Source: Phascolarctobacterium_A succinatutens_B
Lineage (GTDB): Bacteria > Bacillota > Negativicutes > Acidaminococcales > Acidaminococcaceae
Direction: 5' to 3'
DNA: 44,504 nucleotides
Assembly (NCBI RefSeq): GCF_958453765.1
Contig: NZ_CAUDZA010000017.1
Span: 1-44,504 of the forward strand
Made by a program: the position numbers and the translations under genes. The notes beneath the pieces were generated by a model. That model saw only the letters and a program-made list of their open reading frames with translations. It was not told the DNA's origin and did not search any database. Shown here one piece after another: positions 15,898-24,217 of this stretch (its first letter is position 1; each line of letters starts with the position of its first letter).

Positions 15898-16596
15898 ATG
15901 AAAGAAATTTTTACTATGGATTTAAAGGGCAAGCTGTTGATTGCCGTGGTATTCATGGTGTTGGGATTTATGCTTTCGGTACAGTATAAAACTACAGAGC
16001 TTCAGCGTAATGTGCGTATGGACCGCGTAGAGGATTTGTCGGAACGCCTGAAGGTTATGGAAGCCGAGAACAAGCAGCTGCTGACAGAGCTGGAAACCTT
16101 GCGTGCAGGTGCTGCCAAGGATCCTGCTGATGATCGTATGAAGCTGATGGCAGGCACGACTGACGTAGAGGGCGAAGGCATTGAGATATTGCTGGATGAC
16201 AGCAATATTGCCAAAAAGTCCGGCGAAAATCCTAATTTGTACATCATTCATGATGAAGATTTGCTGCGTGTGCTCAACGAGCTGCGCGCTGCCGGTGCGG
16301 AAGCAATTTCTGTCAACGATCAGCGCATTGTGGCTATGAGCGAGATTCGTTGTGCAGGACCTACTATTTCGGTAAACAATGTCCGCAGTGCTCCGCCTTA
16401 TGTTATCAAGGCTATAGGCGCTCCTAAAACTCTGAGCAGTGCTCTGCGTCTGCGTGGCGGTGTTGTAGAAACCTTTGAGTTCTGGGGCATTCAGGTAAAA
16501 ATCAAGACTGTTGAAAAGCTGCATATTCCGGCGCTGAAGGCACCGCGCAGCTTTGAATACGCTAAGACAGTGGAAAGCAAGGAGGCAGCGAAATGA
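15898..16596 (+). CDS. DUF881 family protein of the division cluster
   Basis: The 232-residue protein has an N-terminal transmembrane segment (LLIAVVFMVLGFMLSVQ), then a coiled coil (LSERLKVMEAENKQLLTELETL), then the DUF881 domain, recognisable by LLRVLNELRAAGAEAISVNDQRI and IKAIGAPKTLSSALRLRGG. DUF881 proteins are found next to sbp between ftsQ and ftsZ in many Firmicutes. Their exact role is unknown, though a link with cell division is suspected. It overlaps sbp by 4 bases. Confidence 0.88.
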   Translation: MKEIFTMDLKGKLLIAVVFMVLGFMLSVQYKTTELQRNVRMDRVEDLSERLKVMEAENKQLLTELETLRAGAAKDPADDRMKLMAGTTDVEGEGIEILLDDSNIAKKSGENPNLYIIHDEDLLRVLNELRAAGAEAISVNDQRIVAMSEIRCAGPTISVNNVRSAPPYVIKAIGAPKTLSSALRLRGGVVETFEFWGIQVKIKTVEKLHIPALKAPRSFEYAKTVESKEAAK

Positions 16597-16925
16597 TTGG
16601 ATTTGCATTTGCCGGCCTTTTGCTTGGTCTTATACTTGGTGTTTACTGTCCTTTCAGAGTGCCACCCGAATACGCACGTCTGCTTGCCGTAGCTGTTATG
16701 GCAGGTATGGATGCAGTGCTGGGCGGTGTACGTGCTTCACTTGAAGGCAATTATGATACTCAGGTATTCATTTCCGGATTCTTTATCAATGGTATTCTGG
16801 CTGCCTTTTTGTGCTATGCAGGTAATCTGATCGGTATCGATTTATATCTGGTAGCGGTACTGATTTTCGGTATGCGTATTTTCCAGAATTTGGGAATTAT
16901 CCGTCGCCTTTATATGGGCAAATAA
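16593..16925 (+). CDS. sbp: Small basic protein (DUF1290)
   Basis: The 110-residue membrane protein has three hydrophobic segments and the family features YARLLAVAVMAGMDAVLGGVRA and FGMRIFQNLGIIRR. It is the usual partner of the DUF881 gene just before ftsZ in Firmicutes. Function is unknown. The start codon overlaps the DUF881 stop (ATGA). Confidence 0.88.
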   Translation: MIGFAFAGLLLGLILGVYCPFRVPPEYARLLAVAVMAGMDAVLGGVRASLEGNYDTQVFISGFFINGILAAFLCYAGNLIGIDLYLVAVLIFGMRIFQNLGIIRRLYMGK

Positions 16926-16986
16926 GTGTCCTGTCGGAAGATGAAGAAAAAAATTCATTAATAAGCAGGAAAATAGCACTTTCATG

Positions 16987-17017
16987 TTGAACAATATAAA
17001 AATGATTTTTTTATAAA
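16987..17017 (+). promoter_or_regulatory. Candidate internal promoter for ftsZ
   Basis: TTGAAC (16987-16992) and TATAAA (17012-17017) are spaced by 19 bases (18 if TTATAA is used), 33 bases before ftsZ. The 124-base gap here is unusually long for this cluster. Confidence 0.4.
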
Positions 17018-17049
17018 TAAGCTACCCAAAGCTAAGGGGGACGTAGAAT

Positions 17050-18120
17050 ATGTTTGATGACGTAGAGACAACCTTTGAACCGTTGGCCAATATTAAAGTA
17101 ATTGGTGTAGGCGGTGGCGGCAATAACGCCGTAAACCGTATGATCGACGCCGGCGTGAGCGGCGTAGAATTCATTGCAGTGAACTGCGATAAGCAGTGCC
17201 TGATGCTTTCCAAGGCAGAAAAACGCATCCAAATCGGCGAAAAGCTGACTAAAGGTCTGGGTGCAGGCGCAAACCCTGAAATCGGCGAAAAAGCTGCCGA
17301 AGAATCCCGTGACCAGATTCTGGAATCCCTGAAGGGTGCAGATATGGTATTTGTTACCGCAGGTATGGGCGGTGGTACCGGTACCGGTGCTGCGCACGTT
17401 GTTGCGGAATGTGCCAAAGAAATCGGTGCGCTGACTGTCGGCGTTGTAACCAAACCCTTTGGCTTTGAAGGTCCTCGCCGCATGAAGCAGGCTGAGGCAG
17501 GCATTGTCAACCTGAAGGAAAAGGTTGATACCCTGGTAACTATTCCTAACGACCGTTTGCTGCAGATTATCGAAAAACGTACTTCCATGCTGGAAGCATT
17601 CAAAAAGGCCGATGACGTATTGCGTCAGGGCGTTCAGGGCATTTCCAACCTGATTGCTGTTCCCGGTCTGATTAACGTTGACTTCGCCGATGTCAAGACT
17701 GTTATGTCCAATGCAGGCAGCGCTCTGATGGGCGTTGGTACCGCTAAGGGTGAAGGCGGCGGCAAGGCTGCAGCCGAAGCTGCAATCAAGAGTCCGTTGC
17801 TGGAGGCATCTATCGACGGTGCCCGCGGCGTACTGATTAACGTTATCGGCGGCAAGGAGCTGTCCCTGTTTGACGTTAACGAAGCTGCCAATATTGTCAA
17901 TGAAGCAGCTGATCCCAATGCAGTGGTTATTTTCGGTGCTGTTATTGATGAAAGCCTCAACGACGAAATCCGTGTTACGGTTATCGCAACAGGCTTTGAG
18001 AAAAAATCTCCTGTTACCAAAAATACAGTTGGCGGTCCGGCATCTATCAACCGCAACAACAGCGGTATTATCAAGAATTTCTCCGATCCGAACGAAATTC
18101 CGCCATGGCTGCGTCACTGA
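17050..18120 (+). CDS. ftsZ: Cell division protein FtsZ
   Basis: The 356-residue tubulin-like GTPase forms the Z ring. Visible are GGGGNNAVNRM, the tubulin signature GMGGGTGTGAAHV, the T7 loop with NVDFADV, and the C-terminal tail peptide IPPWLR after an unusually short linker. The membrane tether gene ftsA does not precede it, so tethering may rely on another protein (for example SepF or a distant ftsA). Confidence 0.98.
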   Translation: MFDDVETTFEPLANIKVIGVGGGGNNAVNRMIDAGVSGVEFIAVNCDKQCLMLSKAEKRIQIGEKLTKGLGAGANPEIGEKAAEESRDQILESLKGADMVFVTAGMGGGTGTGAAHVVAECAKEIGALTVGVVTKPFGFEGPRRMKQAEAGIVNLKEKVDTLVTIPNDRLLQIIEKRTSMLEAFKKADDVLRQGVQGISNLIAVPGLINVDFADVKTVMSNAGSALMGVGTAKGEGGGKAAAEAAIKSPLLEASIDGARGVLINVIGGKELSLFDVNEAANIVNEAADPNAVVIFGAVIDESLNDEIRVTVIATGFEKKSPVTKNTVGGPASINRNNSGIIKNFSDPNEIPPWLRH

Positions 18121-18139
18121 TTGAAAGGAAGGCAGTAAT

Positions 18140-18607
18140 ATGAAGTGCCCGTTTTGCTCCCACAGAGACAGCCGTGTTATCGACAGCCGTGCTGTAGAGG
18201 AAGGCTGTTCTATCCGTCGCAGACGTGAATGCCCTAATTGCGGCAAACGCTTTACTACATATGAAAAATATGAGGAAACTCCGCTTGTTGTCAGCAAGAA
18301 GGATGGTCGTCGCGAGCTTTTTGACGGTAAAAAGCTGCTGGCAGGTCTTTTGAAGGCTTGCGAAAAACGCCCGGTTCCTTATGAAAAGATTAAAGAGATT
18401 GCCGACAGCATCGAGCGTGAGCTGCGGATGAGTGCGGATGCGGAAATTCCCAGCGCCCAGATCGGTGAGCTGGTTATGAAGTATTTGGAGCAGACAGATC
18501 AGATTGCTTATGTACGCTTTGCTTCCGTATATCGTCAGTTTGCCGACGTGCGCAATTTTATGCAGGAGCTGGAACGCATTATGCAGAAATCTAAAGACGC
18601 AAAATAG
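18140..18607 (+). CDS. nrdR: Transcriptional repressor NrdR
   Basis: The 155-residue protein has an N-terminal zinc ribbon (CPFC and CPNC pairs, followed by GKRFTTYE) and a C-terminal ATP-cone domain (VSKKDGRRELFDGKKLLAGL onwards). NrdR senses dATP/ATP and represses ribonucleotide reductase genes. It lies 20 bases after ftsZ with an AAGGAAGG site, and a position next to ftsZ is seen in other Firmicutes. Confidence 0.96.
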   Translation: MKCPFCSHRDSRVIDSRAVEEGCSIRRRRECPNCGKRFTTYEKYEETPLVVSKKDGRRELFDGKKLLAGLLKACEKRPVPYEKIKEIADSIERELRMSADAEIPSAQIGELVMKYLEQTDQIAYVRFASVYRQFADVRNFMQELERIMQKSKDAK

Positions 18608-18618
18608 AGGTGCGGAAT

Positions 18619-18870
18619 ATGAAAAAGTATTTACTGCTTACTTTAACGGCTCTTATGCTGGTGGCCGGCTTCAGCGGCTCGGCACTGGCTAAGGAAAGAC
18701 TCTTTACGTTTTCCAATAACAATAACGGAGCTGTGAAAGAGGTTAATTATTATCTGGATAATGGTGCCAAGGTTGTGTTTATGGATACAGCAGCCAAGGC
18801 TACCGACAGCACGGTGATTATCACCGTAGTGCTGGATATACCGGAAGGTGTGCCAGCATATCAAAAGTAA
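18619..18870 (+). CDS. Small secreted protein of unknown function
   Basis: The 83-residue product has a clear signal peptide (MKKYLLLTLTALMLVAGFSGSALA) followed by a mature part of about 59 residues (starting KERLFTFSNNNNG). It contains no cysteine and no motif I recognise. The ATG at 18619 has AGAGGTG well placed. It sits 11 bases after nrdR and before a terminator, so it is the last gene of that transcript. Probably periplasmic or surface-exposed. Confidence 0.65.
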   Translation: MKKYLLLTLTALMLVAGFSGSALAKERLFTFSNNNNGAVKEVNYYLDNGAKVVFMDTAAKATDSTVIITVVLDIPEGVPAYQK

Positions 18871-18899
18871 ATAGCAAAAGGGTGCCGCAGGCACTTGCA

Positions 18900-18929
18900 A
18901 AAGGAGACGGCAATAGCCGTCTCTTTTGG
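18900..18929 (+). terminator. Intrinsic terminator after the dcw/nrdR block
   Basis: GAGACGGC pairs with GCCGTCTC across AATA and is followed by TTTT, with matching A residues upstream. A smaller hairpin, GTGCC/GGCAC, precedes it at about 18882-18894. Confidence 0.8.
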
Positions 18930-18955
18930 TATTAGAGATAAAAGGAGCGGTTTTG

Positions 18956-19783
18956 ATGCAGGATTTTATCATTACGCAAAAAAATAATATCTGGTGGGGA
19001 ATGTTCCCGCGTTTGACGCAGGCCGGCTTCGGTAATGCCTGCAGCTGCCGTCTACATGGGGAAAGCTCCCTGGTGCCGGGAACGCTGAATCTGGCTTTGC
19101 ATGTTGGTGACGATGCAGATCTGGTACTGCAGAACCGTCGCCTGTTTGCACAGGCTTTAGGCTTGGACGCGTCAAAATTTACTACCTGCGAGCAGGTACA
19201 TGGCAGCAATGTTGCGGTGGTAGATGAAGCGTTGGTCGGCGCCGGTGCGACAGCGCTTGCAGATACGATTAAGGATACGGATGCTTTGGTTACGAATCTG
19301 GCGAATGTACCGCTGCTGCTATTTTTTGCAGACTGCGTGCCGCTGCTTTTTGCCGACGAGCGCCAAGGCGTGTGCGCTGTGGCGCACGCAGGCTGGCGCG
19401 GTACGGTAGCACAAATCGGCCGTAAAACAGTAGAAGCTATGCAGCAATCCTTCCGCTCCCGCCCCGAAGATATCGTTGCTGCTATCGGTCCTTCTATCGG
19501 CCAATGCTGCTACGAGGTGGACGACTTTGTACGTAGCAAGGCCGCAGGCTACGAGCAATTCTTTGCGCCCAGAGCGGAAAAGCCGGGCAAGTATCTGCTG
19601 GATTTGTGGGGCTATAACCGTCAAGTGCTGCTGGACGCAGGATTAAAGGCGGAAAATATTCTTACTGCCGGCGTCTGCACGGAGCATAACCATGAAATGT
19701 TTTGCTCCTATCGTGCTGAGCAGGGCAAAACAGGACGCATGGGCGTGTGCCTGTATAGAATGTCTGACAATAAAAACGCTTAA
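18956..19783 (+). CDS. pgeF: Peptidoglycan editing factor PgeF (YfiH/laccase-domain family)
   Basis: The 275-residue protein belongs to the former polyphenol oxidase family DUF152, now linked to purine nucleoside activity and to removal of wrongly built UDP-MurNAc-L-Ser precursors. Conserved features are CEQVHGSNV, the metal-site FADCVPLL with VAHAGWRGT, and ICTEHNHEMFCSYRAE-like residues near the end (VCTEHNHEMFCSYR). I chose the ATG at 18956, preceded by AAAGGAG, over an upstream in-frame start that would lie in the terminator. Confidence 0.9.
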   Translation: MQDFIITQKNNIWWGMFPRLTQAGFGNACSCRLHGESSLVPGTLNLALHVGDDADLVLQNRRLFAQALGLDASKFTTCEQVHGSNVAVVDEALVGAGATALADTIKDTDALVTNLANVPLLLFFADCVPLLFADERQGVCAVAHAGWRGTVAQIGRKTVEAMQQSFRSRPEDIVAAIGPSIGQCCYEVDDFVRSKAAGYEQFFAPRAEKPGKYLLDLWGYNRQVLLDAGLKAENILTAGVCTEHNHEMFCSYRAEQGKTGRMGVCLYRMSDNKNA

Positions 19784-19919
19784 GTGCTGCGCGTGAAAAA
19801 GACTTAGGATTGAACGTGAACTTAGAAGCTTAAGGTGATACGTTAAAAAATGCGTTATGCAGCGAGTCGCTGAATGCTTCAGGTAACGCGTTAAAATTTT
19901 ACGAAAAGAGTGAGTGAAG

Positions 19920-20666
19920 ATGCTGAAGGATACCTTTACATTTCAAGGACCGTTAGGTGAAATAGAGTGTGTTGTAGAACCGAATCGGAGTGAGAATAAT
20001 GCTGTACTTGTTATGGCGCATGGCTTCCGCGGCAGCCGCGACAGCGGCGGACGTGCTGCGGGCGTGGCGCAGCAGGCTGCGGCGCATGCTGCCGTAGTGC
20101 GCTTTAACTTTACGGGTACGCAGATAATTTCGCGTCAAGTAGAGGAGCTGCACGCCGTACTGGCAGAGGTACGCCGCAGACAGCCCGGCTGCAGGCTGTT
20201 TCTTTTGGGACGTAGCTTGGGCGGTGCAGCTTCCATCATAACGGCGGCGCAGGACGGAGCTCTTGCCGGCCTGATTCTGTGGGCAACGCCGAATAATCTG
20301 CGCTTTACCTTCCGCTACGTGATGACGGAGGACGAATATCGTCGTCTGGATAGCGGCGAAACGCTGCACTTTAACGATGAACGCGGCGAATGCGCCCTGA
20401 CGCCGGATTTTCTGACGGACTTTGACCAATACGATTTGCCTGCGCTGCTGCAGAAGGCGCAGCCATTACCTGTACTTTTGCTGCACTGCAGTGCGGATGA
20501 GGTGGTGCTGGCAGAGCAGGCGCAGCGCAACGCCGCAGCCATCGGCGAGGCGGCAGAGCTGCATATCTTTGAGGGCGGTGACCACAGCTTTACGCAGTAC
20601 AGTGAGCAGGCAGGCGCACTGCTGAGTGATTGGCTGGGCAAACGCTTGAAATGCGGCGCTTGTTAG
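19920..20666 (+). CDS. Alpha/beta hydrolase (serine esterase/peptidase-like)
   Basis: The 248-residue cytoplasmic alpha/beta-hydrolase has an oxyanion region AHGFRGSRDSGG, nucleophile elbow LGRSLGGA (Ser), the acid in HCSADEVV and the histidine in GGDHSFTQYSEQ. It resembles small acyl hydrolases such as EstA/YtmA-type proteins, and the substrate is unknown. The start may be the ATG at 19920 or an in-frame GTG at 19914. The 136 bases upstream contain only a weak stem (near 19850-19890). Confidence 0.8.
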   Translation: MLKDTFTFQGPLGEIECVVEPNRSENNAVLVMAHGFRGSRDSGGRAAGVAQQAAAHAAVVRFNFTGTQIISRQVEELHAVLAEVRRRQPGCRLFLLGRSLGGAASIITAAQDGALAGLILWATPNNLRFTFRYVMTEDEYRRLDSGETLHFNDERGECALTPDFLTDFDQYDLPALLQKAQPLPVLLLHCSADEVVLAEQAQRNAAAIGEAAELHIFEGGDHSFTQYSEQAGALLSDWLGKRLKCGAC

Positions 20667-20675
20667 TTGTATAAT
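20646..20675 (+). promoter_or_regulatory. Candidate promoter for the cyclophilin gene
   Basis: TTGAAA (20646-20651) and TATAAT (20670-20675) are spaced by 18 bases. The promoter overlaps the end of the hydrolase gene and lies 41 bases upstream of the start codon at 20717. Confidence 0.5.
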
Positions 20676-20716
20676 ATACTTGAGAAATTATATCCTTTTC
20701 TATGGGAGGAAAGAGC

Positions 20717-21277
20717 ATGAAGAAATTGTTAATAATCTGCTTGATGCTGGTGTGCGCGCTGGTACTTACAGCCTGCGGTCAGGAAAAACAGGAGCAGGCG
20801 CCGAAGGCAGAGCCTGCGACAGCGGTTTTTAACACAAGCATGGGCGATTTTGAGGTGAAGCTGGCAACAGACTATGCACCGGAAACGTCGAAGAATTTTA
20901 TTACGCTGGCCGAAAAGGGCTTTTATAATGGCCTTACCTTTCACCGTGTAATCGATAACTTTATGATTCAAGGCGGTGACCCTGCCGGCAACGGTACCGG
21001 TGGTCCCGGCTATACTATTAAGGATGAGTTCAGCAGTAAGCTGCTGCATGACGGCCCCGGTGTAATTTCCATGGCAAACCGCGGCCCGAACACCGGCGGC
21101 AGCCAGTTCTTTATCACCCTGCGTGAAACTAAATGGTTGGACGGCAAGCATGCTGTTTTCGGCAAGGTAAGCAAGGGCATGGATGTTGTCTATAAAATCG
21201 GCAAAACAGCAACAGATTCCAATGATAAACCGTTGGAGCCTGTAATCATTAAGAAGGTTACGATAGAAAAACGTTAA
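20717..21277 (+). CDS. Peptidyl-prolyl cis-trans isomerase, cyclophilin-type lipoprotein
   Basis: The 186-residue product has a lipoprotein signal (MKKLLIICLMLVCALVLTAC, lipobox LTAC). A short linker leads into a cyclophilin domain with FHRVIDNFMIQGGDP, SMANRGPNTGGSQFFI and HAVFGKV, containing the catalytic Arg and the Phe/Gln residues. It would assist folding of exported proteins at the membrane. The ATG at 20717 has GGGAGG upstream and is preferred to the ATG at 20702. Confidence 0.93.
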   Translation: MKKLLIICLMLVCALVLTACGQEKQEQAPKAEPATAVFNTSMGDFEVKLATDYAPETSKNFITLAEKGFYNGLTFHRVIDNFMIQGGDPAGNGTGGPGYTIKDEFSSKLLHDGPGVISMANRGPNTGGSQFFITLRETKWLDGKHAVFGKVSKGMDVVYKIGKTATDSNDKPLEPVIIKKVTIEKR

Positions 21278-21309
21278 CACCCCTTTTAAAACAGGTAGGA
21301 GGAAATTGC

Positions 21310-22311
21310 TTGGCTAGTGAAGAAGAAAAAATGCAAGGTATACTGGAAACCGTTGACCAGCAGGAAATGGTTGGTATTTGCGGACGTAATGACGAGTTTC
21401 TGCGTTTAATCCGCAGTGCTTTTGACTGTACAATTGTAGCGCGCGGCAATCAAATTACCATGAGCGGACGCGCTGAAGAGGTGGCGCAGCTGGAACAGCT
21501 GCTGCAGGAGCTGCTGTTTTTGTACCGTCAGGGATTGCCGCTGACAACGCATGATGTGCGTTACAGCATGTATATGGTGAAGGCAGGAAATTTGGAAAGT
21601 CTGCATCGCATGTACGCTGACACGATTATCGTCAACAACCGCGGTCGTCAGGTAAAGGCTAAAACCTTGGGACAGTGGCAGTATGTGGAAACCATCCGCC
21701 ATAACTATATAACCTTGGGCATCGGACCTGCAGGCACAGGCAAAACCTACCTGGCAGTGGCGCTGGCAGTAGCGGCGCTGAAAAAAAAAGAGGTAGAGCG
21801 TATTATCTTGACGCGTCCTGCGGTAGAAGCAGGCGAAAAGCTGGGCTTTTTGCCGGGTGATATGCAGGATAAGGTAGACCCGTATCTGCGTCCTCTTTAT
21901 GACGGCCTGTATGATATGCTGGGCACGGAAACCTTCCAAAAGTATCTTACCAAGGGTACGATTGAGGTTGCACCGCTGGCATACATGCGCGGACGCACGC
22001 TGAATGACGCCTTCATTATTTTGGATGAAGCGCAGAACACTACACCGGAGCAAATGAAAATGTTCCTGACGCGCTTTGGCTTTGGCAGTAAGATGGTTAT
22101 TACCGGCGATATCACGCAAATAGATTTGCCGGGCGGCAAGAACAGCGGCCTGAAGGACGCTGCGCGTATTCTGGGAAATGTTCCGGGAATCGGCGTGATA
22201 AAGTTCAGCGAGCAGGATGTTGTGCGCCACGAAATCGTCGGTTCCATCATCAAGGCTTATGAACGCTTTGAAAAACAAAAAGAAAAATATAACGGAGAAA
22301 AACAAGCATGA
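21310..22311 (+). CDS. PhoH family ATPase (YbeZ-like)
   Basis: The 333-residue protein has an N-terminal KH-like region followed by the PhoH P-loop domain: GPAGTGKTYLAVALAV (Walker A), ILTRPAVEAGEKLGFLPGD, and IILDEAQNTTPEQMK (Walker B) then TGDITQIDLP. PhoH/YbeZ works with the endoribonuclease YbeY, whose gene overlaps it by 4 bases. The start is a TTG at 21310 after a strong AGGAGG. A role in RNA or ribosome quality control is known for relatives. Confidence 0.93.
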   Translation: MASEEEKMQGILETVDQQEMVGICGRNDEFLRLIRSAFDCTIVARGNQITMSGRAEEVAQLEQLLQELLFLYRQGLPLTTHDVRYSMYMVKAGNLESLHRMYADTIIVNNRGRQVKAKTLGQWQYVETIRHNYITLGIGPAGTGKTYLAVALAVAALKKKEVERIILTRPAVEAGEKLGFLPGDMQDKVDPYLRPLYDGLYDMLGTETFQKYLTKGTIEVAPLAYMRGRTLNDAFIILDEAQNTTPEQMKMFLTRFGFGSKMVITGDITQIDLPGGKNSGLKDAARILGNVPGIGVIKFSEQDVVRHEIVGSIIKAYERFEKQKEKYNGEKQA

Positions 22312-22814
22312 TAATTAATTTGGAAAATGACCAGCAGAAGCTAGAGCTTTCCGCGCAGGTGCTGGAGCGCCTCCAGGAGGGCTTGCAGGCAGTAGCACGC
22401 TTGAATGAGCTGCCGGAGGAGTCCGAAGTTGATGTAACTATTGTCGACGATGAGGAAATCCATGCGCTGAACCGTGAGTATCGCGGTATGGATAAGCCTA
22501 CCGACGTTTTGAGCTTTGCGCTGGATGAGGACTGCGAGGATGAAGACGAGCCGGAGCTGATTGGCGGACCGGAGGAGCATCTTTTCGGTGATATCATCAT
22601 TTCGGCGGAAACAGCACTGCGTCAGGCAGAGGAATACGGGCACGGCCTGGAGCGCGAAATGACGTATTTGGCAGTGCATGGTATGTTCCATCTGTTGGGC
22701 TATGACCATATGACGGAGGAGGATAAGGCTGAAATGCGTGCGAAAGAGGAGGAAGCTTTGCGTGCGATTAACCTTTCCGAAGAATATTTTGACCATCCCA
22801 CAGGCATTCATTGA
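22308..22814 (+). CDS. ybeY: Endoribonuclease YbeY (rRNA maturation factor)
   Basis: The 168-residue metal-dependent RNase is involved in 16S rRNA 3' end processing and ribosome quality control. The zinc-binding signature HGMFHLLGYDH is near residues 125-135, preceded by FGDIIISAETA. An acidic loop (DEDCEDEDEPE) lies in the middle. It is coupled to phoH by an ATGA overlap. Confidence 0.96.
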   Translation: MIINLENDQQKLELSAQVLERLQEGLQAVARLNELPEESEVDVTIVDDEEIHALNREYRGMDKPTDVLSFALDEDCEDEDEPELIGGPEEHLFGDIIISAETALRQAEEYGHGLEREMTYLAVHGMFHLLGYDHMTEEDKAEMRAKEEEALRAINLSEEYFDHPTGIH

Positions 22815-22870
22815 TGCTTAATGCACAATTATTTATAACTAACCTGTAAAAAACATAGGAGGTGCTTTCC

Positions 22871-23278
22871 ATGAAAGACGTAAAACTGAATGAATTATCC
22901 CCGGCTTGGCGCGAATTGTACGATGCAGCGGTTGCTGCCCGTAAGAATGCTTACATTCCTTATTCCAACTTTGCTGTAGGTGCGGCAGTACGCTGTGCCA
23001 ACGGAAAAATCTACGGTGGCTGTAACGTGGAAAACGCTTCCTACGGACTTTGTGTCTGCGGTGAGCGTAACGCTATTTTCCACGCTGCCTGCGCCGGTGA
23101 GCGCGAAATGGTAGAGCTGTGCGTAGTTGCAGATACCTCCGGCCCCGTTTCTCCCTGCGGTGCCTGCAGACAGGTAATGCGCGAGTTTGGTATCCAGACC
23201 GTGATTTTAGCGAATATGAAGGGTGACTTTAAAATTACCATGGTAGAAGAACTGCTGCCGTATGGTTTTGAATTATAA
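22871..23278 (+). CDS. cdd: Cytidine deaminase
   Basis: The 135-residue zinc enzyme converts cytidine/deoxycytidine to uridine/deoxyuridine in pyrimidine salvage. It has YIPYSNFAVGAA, the catalytic CGERNAIFHA (zinc Cys and proton-shuttling Glu) and SPCGACRQVM (two further zinc cysteines). The ATG at 22871 has AGGAGGTG 6 bases upstream. It sits between ybeY and era, as in many Firmicutes. Confidence 0.96.
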   Translation: MKDVKLNELSPAWRELYDAAVAARKNAYIPYSNFAVGAAVRCANGKIYGGCNVENASYGLCVCGERNAIFHAACAGEREMVELCVVADTSGPVSPCGACRQVMREFGIQTVILANMKGDFKITMVEELLPYGFEL

Positions 23279-23296
23279 TAACAGGAGCTGATTAAG

Positions 23297-24211
23297 ATAA
23301 AGAAGGTAAACAACGAAGAAGCTAAACATTATGCCGGCTTTGTGGCTATGGTGGGCCGCCCGAACGTAGGCAAATCCACTCTGACAAACAGTCTGATCGG
23401 TGAGAAAATCGCTATCATGTCCGACAGACCGCAGACTACACGCAATAAGATTATGTGCATTATGAATACTGATAATGCGCAGATTATGTTTCTTGATACA
23501 CCGGGCATTCATAAGCCGCAGCACAAGCTGGGCGAATACATGGTACGCACGGCTGAAAGCACCCTGCAGGAGGTTGACGTTGTCCTCTTCGTAGTAGATG
23601 CAACCGAAAAACGCGGCGCAGGCGAGGATTATATCCTGAACCTGCTGCAGAAGGTAAAAACACCGGTAATTTTGGTAGTAAATAAAATTGACAAGCTGGC
23701 AGATAAGCAAAAGCTGTTCCAAATTATGGAAGGCTATAGCAAGCTGTATAAATTTGCGGCGATTGTACCTGTTTCCGCATTGAATGACAGTGAATTCCCC
23801 GGACTGGTGCAGGAAATCACTAAGCATCTGCCGGAGGGACCGGCGTACTTCCCGGAGGATATGATTACCGACCAGCCGGAGCGCGTGATTGCCGCTGAAA
23901 TGATCCGTGAGAAGGTATTGCGCCTGACGCGTGATGAAATTCCCCATTCCGTAGCGGTTGAGGTGGATGAATTCAAGGAGCGCGACGAAGAAAACGTTTA
24001 TATCAGAGCAACAATTTTTGTAGAGCGTGAATCGCAAAAGGGCATTGTTATCGGCGCTAAGGGCAGCCTGCTGAAGAAAATCGGCCAACAGGCGCGTGCT
24101 GATATCGAAAATCTGCTGTACTGCAAGGTCTTTTTGGATTTATGGGTTAAGGTTAAGGCTGACTGGCGTAACAAGGATAAAGCCTTGAAGCAGCTTGGCT
24201 ACAAGGAGTGA
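23297..24211 (+). CDS. era: GTPase Era, probably initiated at a non-canonical ATA codon
   Basis: Era is a GTPase with a C-terminal KH domain that binds 16S rRNA and helps 30S assembly. G motifs are GRPNVGKST, DTPGIH, NKID and VSALN, and the KH domain contains IVIGAKGSLLKKIGQQARADIE. The first in-frame ATG (23342) and GTG (23336) fall inside the conserved start of the G domain (YAGFVAMVGRPNVG), with no ribosome binding site. The only good Shine-Dalgarno (AGGAG, 23283-23287) points to ATA at 23297 (or ATT at 23291), giving an ordinary Era N-terminus and 304 residues. Function is secure and the start codon is an inference. Confidence 0.93.
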   Translation: MKKVNNEEAKHYAGFVAMVGRPNVGKSTLTNSLIGEKIAIMSDRPQTTRNKIMCIMNTDNAQIMFLDTPGIHKPQHKLGEYMVRTAESTLQEVDVVLFVVDATEKRGAGEDYILNLLQKVKTPVILVVNKIDKLADKQKLFQIMEGYSKLYKFAAIVPVSALNDSEFPGLVQEITKHLPEGPAYFPEDMITDQPERVIAAEMIREKVLRLTRDEIPHSVAVEVDEFKERDEENVYIRATIFVERESQKGIVIGAKGSLLKKIGQQARADIENLLYCKVFLDLWVKVKADWRNKDKALKQLGYKE

Positions 24212-24217
24212 GGACTT

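Noticed and set aside
23342..24211. era starting at the first ATG
   Set aside because: This start lies within the first conserved strand of the G domain and has no ribosome binding site, while a strong one exists upstream.
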